Both the position numbers and the translations under genes were made by a program. Under the pieces are notes generated by a model. That model did not search any database and was not told where the DNA came from. It was given only the letters and a program-made list of their open reading frames with translations. Below, piece after piece: positions 53,340-61,222 of a stretch of 64,000 bases of DNA (positions within the stretch are counted from its first letter, which is position 1; the number at the start of each line of letters is the position of its first letter). Source of the DNA: Frateuria_A sp049727805 (lineage in GTDB: Bacteria; Pseudomonadota; Gammaproteobacteria; Xanthomonadales; Rhodanobacteraceae); contig NZ_JBCNYA010000004.1 of NCBI RefSeq assembly GCF_049727805.1, positions 62,001 through 126,000 of the forward strand, read 5' to 3'.

Positions 53340-54227
53340 TCAACCCCTCGGCAACCGCTGCTGCAGCTTCGCCATCCCCTCCCAAGGATCGGCCTTCAAC
53401 CCCGCCGCCCGCTCCAATGCCACCGGCATGCCGAACGCGGCCCCGCCCTCGACCTTTCCCAGCTCTTCCCATCGCAACGGCATCGCCACCGGCGCCCCGT
53501 CGCGCGCCCGCAACGACCAGTTGCACACGCTGGTGGCGCCGCGCGCATTGCGCAGCCAATCGATGAAAATCTTTCCTTCGCGTTGCGCCTTGCTGGCGGT
53601 GGCGATGTAGCGCTCGGGCGAGCGCGCGACCATCGCATCGGCCACCGATTCGCAGAAATCCTTCGCCGCCTGCCAGCTCGGCCCGCGCCGGAACGGCAGC
53701 ACCACATGCAGCCCCTTGCCGCCGCTGGTGCGCACGAAGCTCGCCAGCTCCATCCCTTCGAGCAGCTCGCGGATGCCGCGCGCTGCCTCCACCACCGCCG
53801 TCCACGCCACGCCGGGCGCGGGGTCCAGGTCGAGCACGATGCGGTCGGGCGAATCGGGCTTGTCCACCCGCGCGCCCCACGGGTGGAACTCGATGGTGTT
53901 CATCTGCACCAGTTGCAGCAGGCCCTTGCGGTCGCGGATGTAGACGTAGTCGTCCTCGCCGCCCTCCTTCTCCTCGATCGGGATGGGGCGCACGCTGGAA
54001 CCGAGCTTGGCCGCGTGGTGCTTCTGGAAGAAGCATGCGCTGTCGGTGCCGCCCGGGCAGCGCACCATCGACAGCGGGCGGTTGACCAGCTCCGGCAGGA
54101 TCCAGTCGGCGACGGCGGCGTAGTAGGCGGCGACCTCGCCCTTGGTGATGCCGTCGTCCGGATAGACCACGCGCGAGGGGTGGCTGATCCGGACGCCGGC
54201 AACGTCGATGGGCTTGTCGGTGCTCAT
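53340..54227 (-). CDS. Standalone LigD-type polymerase/primase domain protein
   Basis: A 295-residue protein equivalent to the polymerase domain of bacterial DNA ligase D (archaeo-eukaryotic primase fold). Visible features are ISHPSRVVYPDDGITKGEVA at the start, RCPGGTDSACFFQKH, the catalytic aspartates in IVLDLDPAPG, the SGGKGLHVVLPF segment and FIDWLRNARGAT. No ligase or phosphoesterase domain is attached. It should fill in ends during non-homologous end joining with the adjacent Ku. The ATG at 54227 is used rather than an in-frame start 15 codons earlier. The ligase partner is not in this window. Confidence 0.9.
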   Translation of the reverse strand: MSTDKPIDVAGVRISHPSRVVYPDDGITKGEVAAYYAAVADWILPELVNRPLSMVRCPGGTDSACFFQKHHAAKLGSSVRPIPIEEKEGGEDDYVYIRDRKGLLQLVQMNTIEFHPWGARVDKPDSPDRIVLDLDPAPGVAWTAVVEAARGIRELLEGMELASFVRTSGGKGLHVVLPFRRGPSWQAAKDFCESVADAMVARSPERYIATASKAQREGKIFIDWLRNARGATSVCNWSLRARDGAPVAMPLRWEELGKVEGGAAFGMPVALERAAGLKADPWEGMAKLQQRLPRG

Positions 54228-54314
54228 GCGTTCTCCCTGCGGTCCGGCCGCGCTCCCCGGAGAGGCCACCATGCCACCTCGCCGCGCCGGAAGACACTCA
54301 ACGGACGGCAGACC

Positions 54315-55271
54315 TCATCCGGCCTTGCGGCTCTTGCGGGTGGCGCTGGCCTTCTTCGCCGGGGTCTTTCGCGAAGCCTTCTTGGCCGCAGGTTCGGCCT
54401 TCTTGGCGGCCTTTTTTGCTGCTGGCTTCTTTTCCGCTTTTTCCGCCGCGTCCTTGCCCTTGGCCGGCGTGCGCTGCTTGCCCTCGATGCTCTTCTTGAG
54501 CAGCGCCATGAAGTCGACCACGTTGGTGGTGGCGTTGGCGTGCGCGGGCTCCTCTTCCTCCAGCGTGGTGGTGACGCCCTTGCTCTTGAGCCGCTGCTCG
54601 ATCACCGCGGTGAGCCGGTCGCGGAATTCATCGCGGTAGTTCTCCGGCTCGAACTTGCCGGACATCGACTCGATCAGCTCTCCCGCCATCTCCAGCTCGC
54701 GGTCGCTGATGCGGTAGTCCGAGATCGCCTTGTCCGGCAGCGCGTACTCCTCCTCGCTCACCAGCTCCTGCGGGAAGCGCAGCAGGATCAGCATCAGCGC
54801 ATCGTCCTGCGGCATCACCGCGCACAGGTACTCGCGGGTGCGGATCACCACCCGCGCAATGCCGATCTTGCCGGTGCGCTTGAGCGTCTCGCGCAGCAGC
54901 ACGTAGCCCTTCTCGGCCTTCTTGCCGGGCACCAGGAAATAGGGTTTCTCGAAGTAGGCCGGGGTGAGCTGGCCGGCGTCGATGAAGGTGTCGATCTCCA
55001 CCGTCTCGTGCGCCTCGGCCGCGGCGTTCCTGATGTCCGATTCCTCCAGCACCACGTAGTTGCCCTTGGAGTACTCGTACGCCTTGACGATGTCCTTCCA
55101 GGGCACTTCCTCGCCGGATTCGGCGTTGACGCGCTCGTAGCGCACCGGCTGGTTGTTGCGCTGGTCGAGCATGCGGAAGTGCAGGTCGACCCTGCGCTCG
55201 GCGGTCATCAGGCGGATCGGGACGTTGAGCAGCCCGAACGACAGCGTGCCGGTCCAGATGGGGCGAGCCAT
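54315..55271 (-). CDS. ku: Non-homologous end joining protein Ku
   Basis: A 318-residue bacterial Ku. The start MARPIWTGTLSFGLLNVPIRL is cut here to its first residues (ARPIWTGTLSFGLLNVP) as the diagnostic motif; RYERVNAESGEEVPWKDIVK and the core beta-barrel follow. The C-terminus from about residue 265 is a Lys/Ala-rich tail of about 55 residues (AAKKAAKKAEPAAKKASRK), a DNA-binding extension known in some bacterial Ku proteins. It acts as a homodimer on broken ends and recruits LigD. It lies upstream of the LigD-polymerase gene on the same strand. Confidence 0.96.
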   Translation of the reverse strand: MARPIWTGTLSFGLLNVPIRLMTAERRVDLHFRMLDQRNNQPVRYERVNAESGEEVPWKDIVKAYEYSKGNYVVLEESDIRNAAAEAHETVEIDTFIDAGQLTPAYFEKPYFLVPGKKAEKGYVLLRETLKRTGKIGIARVVIRTREYLCAVMPQDDALMLILLRFPQELVSEEEYALPDKAISDYRISDRELEMAGELIESMSGKFEPENYRDEFRDRLTAVIEQRLKSKGVTTTLEEEEPAHANATTNVVDFMALLKKSIEGKQRTPAKGKDAAEKAEKKPAAKKAAKKAEPAAKKASRKTPAKKASATRKSRKAG

Positions 55272-55379
55272 GGCCTACCTCCATAAGTGGCGGGTTTCGA
55301 TGGTAGCCACGCCGCGCGTGGACGAAACGCCAAGGCAGTGCGCTGGCACCCACGCAAGGGATCATCCAGACTTGGCCTG

Positions 55380-56003
55380 ATGAGCGTCCTGCCCGCCGCC
55401 GCCCGCCTGCTTGCCTGTGCCGCCCTGCTGTGGCCGCTGGCCGGCCATGCGAAGGAGCACCGCTACCGTTACGACACGGTGCACAGCCAGGTTCTCTTCA
55501 GCGTGAGCCACGACGGCTACTCGCGCCCGTTCGGCCGGCTGCACATCGCGCACGGCTGGCTGCGCTTCGACCCGGACGACTGGACGCGCGCCGCCACCGA
55601 ACTGGACATCGATCTGCAGAGCCTGGACATGGGCGATGCGGACTGGAACGCGGCGGTGCTCAAACCCGCGTTCCTCGATGCCGCCAAGGCCCGCTATGCC
55701 CACTTCGCCAGCACCTCGGTCGAGCGCAAGGACGAGCGGCATGGCGTGCTGCACGGCAGGCTCACCCTGCACGGCGTCACCCGCGACGTAGACATTCCGT
55801 TTACGTTCAACCGCGATGCGCGCACCATCTTCGGCTTGCACACCATTGCCGGGTTTTCCGCCACCGCCATGCTCGACCGCACCGATTTCGGCATCACTTC
55901 CAACCTGGGCTCGATCGGCCGCAACATATCCATCTGGCTGGAGATCGAAGCCATCCGCGACGAACGTACGGACGCAAGGGAGAGCGCCGATGCTGCGAAA
56001 TGA
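55380..56003 (+). CDS. YceI-family periplasmic protein (first copy)
   Basis: A 207-residue secreted YceI-like lipocalin-fold protein. The signal peptide is residues 1-22 (LLACAALLWPLAGHA). The fold is recognised by YDTVHSQVLFSVSHDGYSR at the mature start, GRLTLHGVTRDVDIPFTF in the middle and DRTDFGITSNLGSIGRNI near the C-terminus. YceI proteins bind isoprenoid chains such as polyisoprene quinones. The start at 55380 fits the signal peptide. It overlaps the cytochrome b561 gene by 14 bases. Confidence 0.92.
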   Translation: MSVLPAAARLLACAALLWPLAGHAKEHRYRYDTVHSQVLFSVSHDGYSRPFGRLHIAHGWLRFDPDDWTRAATELDIDLQSLDMGDADWNAAVLKPAFLDAAKARYAHFASTSVERKDERHGVLHGRLTLHGVTRDVDIPFTFNRDARTIFGLHTIAGFSATAMLDRTDFGITSNLGSIGRNISIWLEIEAIRDERTDARESADAAK

Positions 56004-56556
56004 CGAATGGCGCTGGGGCGCCGTCGCCAAGTTCTTCCACTGGACCATCGCCCTGCTGATCCTGGGCAACGGCGTGTTCGGCCTGCTGATGGACCTGGCC
56101 CGCTCGCCGATGCAGAAGGTCAACTGGATGGCCCTGCACAAGTCGATCGGGCTGACCGTGCTGGCCCTGTTCGCGCTGCGCGTGCTGTGGCGTGCGTTCA
56201 ACCGCCCGCCGCGCGAGTTGCCGGCGCCGCGCTGGCAACTGTGGGCCGCGCGCGTCGTGCACGGCGTGCTGTACCTGCTGGTGGTGGCGTTGCCGCTGTC
56301 GGGCTGGTGGTTCAATTCGGTGCGCGGCTACCCGCTGCAGTACTTCAAGCTGTTCAACCTGCCCGCCATCGCGGCGAAGAATCCCGACCTGCGCCGCCTG
56401 TCGCACGAAGTTCACGAATACCTGTTCTGGTTCCTGCTGCTGGTGCTCATCGCCCACGTGGGCGCGGCGCTGAAGCATCATGTCTTCGACAACGATGACG
56501 TACTGCGCCGCATGTGGCCGTTCGCCCGCCTTCGCCAAGGCTCCAAAGGAGATTGA
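55990..56556 (+). CDS. Cytochrome b561 family membrane protein
   Basis: A 188-residue four-helix di-heme b-type cytochrome. Haem-ligating histidines are placed as expected: AKFFHWTIALLILGNGV in helix 1, ALHKSIGLTVLALFALR in helix 2, and HEVHEYLFWFLLLVLIAHVG in helices 3-4. It should shuttle electrons between the quinone pool and a periplasmic acceptor. It lies between two YceI genes with overlap or 3-base spacing, the common yceI-cybB association. Confidence 0.93.
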   Translation: MLRNDEWRWGAVAKFFHWTIALLILGNGVFGLLMDLARSPMQKVNWMALHKSIGLTVLALFALRVLWRAFNRPPRELPAPRWQLWAARVVHGVLYLLVVALPLSGWWFNSVRGYPLQYFKLFNLPAIAAKNPDLRRLSHEVHEYLFWFLLLVLIAHVGAALKHHVFDNDDVLRRMWPFARLRQGSKGD

Positions 56557-56559
56557 AGC

Positions 56560-57123
56560 ATGAACCGACCGGCCCTCGGGCGCCTTGCCCTGCTGCTGTG
56601 CCTCGTCCTGCCGGCTGCCGCCACGGCCGCCGATTACCGCGTGCTGCAGGACCAGAGCACGCTCGGCTTCACGGCCGCCTTCCAGGGCGCCCCGTTCCAG
56701 GGCAGCTTCGCGCAGTGGCACGCGGCCATCCGCTACGACGCGGCGCACGTGGGCAGTTCGAAGTTCGACGTCACCGTCGATACCACCAGCGCCGCCACCG
56801 GCGACTCCGATCGTGACAGCGCGCTGCCCGGCGCGGATTTCTTCAATGCGACCAAGTATCCGCAGGCACATTACGTCAGCACCGACATCATCCAGGCCGG
56901 TGACCACCTCATCGCGCACGGCAACCTGACCCTGCGCGGCGAGACCCATCCGCTCAGCCTCACCGTCACGTTCACGCCACAGCCCGGCGGCACCACGCTG
57001 ATGGACGTGAGCGGCACGCTCAAGCGGCTGGATTACGGCGTCGGCGGCGGCGAGTACGCCGACACCTCGGTGATCGGCAACGACGTGACGGTCAAGGCGC
57101 ACCTGGTGCTGGCGCCGAAATAG
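56560..57123 (+). CDS. YceI-family periplasmic protein (second copy)
   Basis: A 187-residue secreted YceI paralogue. The signal peptide covers residues 1-23 (LLLCLVLPAAATAA). Characteristic segments are DQSTLGFTAAFQGAPFQGSF, SALPGADFFNATKYPQAHYV and HGNLTLRGETHPLSLTVTF. It starts 3 bases after the b561 stop and is the last gene of the operon. It differs substantially from the first copy, so the two may carry different lipid or quinone ligands. Its TAG stop is the first base triplet of a 184-base tandem repeat. Confidence 0.93.
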   Translation: MNRPALGRLALLLCLVLPAAATAADYRVLQDQSTLGFTAAFQGAPFQGSFAQWHAAIRYDAAHVGSSKFDVTVDTTSAATGDSDRDSALPGADFFNATKYPQAHYVSTDIIQAGDHLIAHGNLTLRGETHPLSLTVTFTPQPGGTTLMDVSGTLKRLDYGVGGGEYADTSVIGNDVTVKAHLVLAPK

Positions 57124-57532
57124 CGCTTCGGCTTCCCCCATCCGCCCTTCGGGCACCTTCCCCCGTGAACGGGGGAAGGCTCACTCGAGAGCCTCACGCA
57201 GATGGGCGAGGGCTCATCCGACAGCCTCATGAGAAGCGTGTTCACGCGATAGCCTCACGTAGCCAGGCGGGACTCGCTCGACAGCCCCAAGCAAGATCCT
57301 TCCATAGCGCTCCGGCTTCCCCCATCCGCCCTTCGGGCACCTTCCTCCGTGAACGGGGAAGGCTCACTCGAGAGCCTCACGCAGATGGGCGAGGGCTCAT
57401 CCGACAGCCTCATGAGGAGCGTGTTCACGCGATAGCCTCACGTAGCCAGGCGGGACTCGCTCGACAGCCCCAAGCAAGACCCTTCCCCCGTCCCACGGGG
57501 GAAGGTGCCCGAAGGGCGGATGGGGGAAGCCT
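57121..57532. repeat. Family A repeat locus with 184-base tandem duplication
   Basis: Copy 1 runs from 57121 (TAGCGCTTCGGCTTCC) to 57304 and copy 2 from 57305 (TAGCGCTCCGGCTTCC) to about 57487, with a period of 184 bases and few differences. Each copy carries CCCCCATCCGCCCTTCGGGC, a CTTCCxCCGTGAACGGGG hairpin and then about 110 bases with repeated GAGAGCCTCACG/GACAGCCTCATG/GATAGCCTCACG units. A reverse family A unit closes the locus at 57532. The 413-base gap holds no gene. Copy 1 includes the YceI stop codon. Confidence 0.88.
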
Positions 57533-57536
57533 CGCC

Positions 57537-57767
57537 TCAGCCCTCCAGGAACCGCCTCACCACCGCCGCGTCGAACGGCCAATCCAGCTCCCGCCCATCG
57601 CGCCCGTCGCGTAGCACCGGCACCCGGGTCCCGTAGCGCGATTCCAGTGCATCGTCATCATCCACCCAGACGCTGTCGAATTCCGGCGCCCGCGCCTCGG
57701 CGAGCACCGCGAGCGCCTGGTCGCACAGGTGGCAGTAGTCGCGCTGGTAGAGGACGAGGTCGGCCAT
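57537..57767 (-). CDS. Glutaredoxin-like thioredoxin-fold protein
   Basis: A 76-residue protein of the small glutaredoxin-family group (DUF836 type). The N-terminal strand LVLYQRDYCHLCDQAL carries a CxxC site at residues 12-15, and VPVLRDGRDGRELDWPFD contains the cis-proline loop. It probably acts in thiol-disulfide exchange; the partner is unknown. It is divergent from sdaA with a 76-base gap and ends next to the family A repeat. Confidence 0.85.
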   Translation of the reverse strand: MADLVLYQRDYCHLCDQALAVLAEARAPEFDSVWVDDDDALESRYGTRVPVLRDGRDGRELDWPFDAAVVRRFLEG

Positions 57768-57843
57768 GCGGCGGCGAATGGACTGCCAAACGTGAAGGGG
57801 GCGCGTAGAATAACGGGTTCACCCCTTCCCCTGCAGCGCATCC

Positions 57844-59219
<1,376 letters not shown>

Positions 59220-59226
<7 letters not shown>

Positions 59227-59660
59227 GCGTGGAGCCCGTCGTCGCCCACGCGCAGACGGACGAGGAGATCGCCGCCACCTTCGAGGTGATGCGCCAGCTG
59301 CGGCCCGATCTCGCGGCCGACCGCTACGTCGCGCAGGTCCGCTCACTGATGGACAGCGAGGGCCTGCGCCTGCTCGCCGTCATCGACGAAGGCACGGTGC
59401 GCGGCGTGGCCGCCTACCGCTTCATGCAGATGCTTTACTGCGGACGCCTGCTGTATCTCGACGACCTGGTCGTCGACGAGCGCGTGCGCTCCCGCGGCTA
59501 CGGCGCCCGGCTGCTCGACCGCCTCAAAGACGAAGGCCGTGCGCAGGGCTGCAGCGAGATCCAGTTGATCTCCCGGGTCACCCGCGAACAGGCGCACCGC
59601 TTCTATTTCCGCGAGGGTTTCGGCATCGAGTGCTTCCATTTCCGCACGCGTCTGGATTGA
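59220..59660 (+). CDS. GNAT-family N-acetyltransferase
   Basis: A protein of up to 146 residues with the GNAT acetyl-CoA fold: RLLAVIDEGTVRGVAAYRFM for strands 2-4, LYLDDLVVDERVRSRGYGARLLDRL with the V-x-x-x-x-R-x-x-G-x-G/A pyrophosphate loop, and a late AHRFYFREGFGIE typical of motif B. Substrate unknown. The start is uncertain between GTG at 59220, which overlaps sdaA by 7 bases, and GTG at 59229, just after the sdaA stop. Either way it is coupled to sdaA. Confidence 0.88.
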
Positions 59661-59693
59661 CGCGCAGCGGGCGGCACGAGTCGCCGAGCCCGA

Positions 59694-60575
59694 TCAAGGA
59701 ACAGCTTCTACTCCGATCGGCCTGCGCACACTCAGTGCCGTACCGGCCGCCGCCACGATGATCGCCCCGATCGCCAGCCACTGCAGCGCACTCAGGTGCT
59801 CGCTGAGCAGCATCACACCCGCCAGCGCGGCGATCGCCGGTTCCAGGCTGAGCAGCGTGCTGAAGGTCCGCGCCGGCAGGCGCGTCAGCGCCACCATCTC
59901 CAGCGAATAGGGCAAGGCCGAACTCAGCAGCGCCACGCCCACCGCATAGGGCAGCAGCGACGGCGACAGCAGCGCGGTGCCCGCGTGCGCCACGCCGAAG
60001 GGAATCGCCAGCAAGGCGCCGACCGACGTGCCCCAGGTCACCGCGTCCCCGCCATGGGCGGCCCCGGCCCTCTGCCCGGTGATGATGTACAGGGCCCAGC
60101 CCAGTCCCGCGGCAAGCGCGTACATCACGCCGACCGGATCGAGCGCATGCGCCTGGCCGCGCAGCGGCAACAGCAGCGCCAGACCGGCGACCACCAGGCC
60201 GATCCACACGAAATCGAGCAACCGCCGCGAACTGAACATCGCCAGCGCCAGCGGACCGGTGAACTCCAGCGCCACCGCCAGCCCGAGCGGGATCGTGCGC
60301 AGCGACATGTAGAACACCAGGTTCATCGCCCCCATCGACAACCCGTAGGCCCACAACCCACGCCAGTCTTGCCCGGCCCGCAGACGCCGCCACGGCCGCC
60401 GCCACGCCAGCAGGATCAGCGCGCTGATGCCGAGACGGTAAGCGGTGGCCCCCTGCGCGCCGACCTGCGGGAACAGGTGCTTGGCCAGCGACGCACCGCA
60501 TTGATACGAAACCATGGCGACCAGCAAGGCGCCGATCGCGATGGCGACCTGGGAGACATCCGAACGCGAGGACAT
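59694..60575 (-). CDS. EamA-family inner-membrane exporter (RhtA-like)
   Basis: A 293-residue protein with about ten membrane helices in two EamA repeats. The segments YQCGASLAKHLFPQVGAQGAT, LRTIPLGLAVALEFTGPLAL and TRLPARTFSTLLSLEPAIAAL resemble RhtA-type threonine/homoserine exporters, and the last matches the second EamA repeat. Export of amino acids or small metabolites is likely, but the substrate is not proven. It is convergent with the GNAT gene. The ATG at 60575 was chosen over one 10 codons upstream. Confidence 0.88.
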   Translation of the reverse strand: MSSRSDVSQVAIAIGALLVAMVSYQCGASLAKHLFPQVGAQGATAYRLGISALILLAWRRPWRRLRAGQDWRGLWAYGLSMGAMNLVFYMSLRTIPLGLAVALEFTGPLALAMFSSRRLLDFVWIGLVVAGLALLLPLRGQAHALDPVGVMYALAAGLGWALYIITGQRAGAAHGGDAVTWGTSVGALLAIPFGVAHAGTALLSPSLLPYAVGVALLSSALPYSLEMVALTRLPARTFSTLLSLEPAIAALAGVMLLSEHLSALQWLAIGAIIVAAAGTALSVRRPIGVEAVP

Positions 60576-60631
60576 GGGGAGAGCCACGACGGGGAGGCTT
60601 CCCATAATGCCAGCAAGTGGCCCGCCTTTTA

Positions 60632-60687
60632 GCTCCCTCTCTCCCCTCCGGGGAGAGGACTGGGGTGAGGGGCCGGGGCTCGCGGGG
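60632..60687. repeat. Single family B repeat downstream of the HTH gene
   Basis: One unit, CTCCCTCTCTCCCCTCCGGG, then GAGAGGACTGGGGTGAGGGG and CCGGGGCTCGCGGG. It lies between the exporter start (60575) and the 3' end of the HTH gene (60737). Confidence 0.75.
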
Positions 60688-60736
60688 GAGCCCGCTCACG
60701 AAGCTTCACGAAGTACAGCAGCCTCGCCAGCCGCGC

Positions 60737-61138
60737 TCAGCGATGCATCTTGGCGATCTTGGTGTCTTTCAGCGCATCGACCAACTCACGCACCAGCTTG
60801 CGGTGTTCTGCAGGGAGCGCGCGGAAGCCTTCGATCAATTCATCTTCTTCGTAGGACGCACGATCCTCGCGGATCTGCCGGTCCGATGCGCGCCGCGACT
60901 TCTCGCCGAACCCCAGAAGCCCGCGATCCACATGCAACCAGTCGGCGAGCACCGTCAGCTTGTCGAGCTTGGGAACCGCCTTCCCGCCAAGCCAGCGCGA
61001 AGCGGTCTGGAAGCGGATGGACGGACCACGGAAGCGGCTGTTGAACTGCTTCATCAATACGCCCGGCCTCGGCTCATAGCCCGCTTTTCGCATCGCTGCG
61101 GCAAGACGTTCTGAGAATTCCGCTCGGTGATCGACCAT
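60737..61138 (-). CDS. HTH-type regulator next to the restriction-modification genes
   Basis: A 133-residue protein with an N-terminal helix-turn-helix region: FSERLAAAMRKAGYEPRPGV, then SIRFQTASRWLGGKAVPKLD, which resembles the lambda-repressor-like HTH, and KLTVLADWLHVDRGLLGFG. The C-terminus is charged and helical (RELVDALKDTKIAKMHR). The start is ATG at 61138. It is divergent from the methyltransferase gene across 84 bases that contain a perfect inverted repeat and extra TTCAC half-sites, so it is a good candidate for a controller of the locus, analogous to C proteins of restriction systems. That role is inference. Confidence 0.8.
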   Translation of the reverse strand: MVDHRAEFSERLAAAMRKAGYEPRPGVLMKQFNSRFRGPSIRFQTASRWLGGKAVPKLDKLTVLADWLHVDRGLLGFGEKSRRASDRQIREDRASYEEDELIEGFRALPAEHRKLVRELVDALKDTKIAKMHR

Positions 61139-61191
61139 GACGGCAAGGTACGTGGCCGGACACCGCTGCAATTCACCTTACACGTTCACTA

Positions 61192-61214
61192 TGATTCACT
61201 TTTCACGTGAATCA
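61192..61214. promoter_or_regulatory. Inverted repeat between HTH gene and mod (putative operator)
   Basis: TGATTCAC and its exact complement GTGAATCA flank a 7-base spacer (TTTTCAC), ending 8 bases before the mod GTG start. Two further TTCAC half-sites lie upstream (ATTCAC at 61171, GTTCAC at 61185). The spacing and the position across the mod ribosome-binding region suggest a repressor site for the divergent HTH protein. Confidence 0.65.
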
Positions 61215-61222
61215 GGTGCCGC

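Noticed and set aside
57121..57532. Possible CRISPR-like array from the repeated AGCCTCA units
   Set aside because: Spacing and unit sequences are irregular, the two large copies are nearly identical including the intervening sequence, and no cas gene is nearby; it is a tandem duplication.
60737..61214. Toxin-antitoxin pair at the HTH gene
   Set aside because: Only one gene is present, and its partner across the divergent promoter is clearly a methyltransferase.
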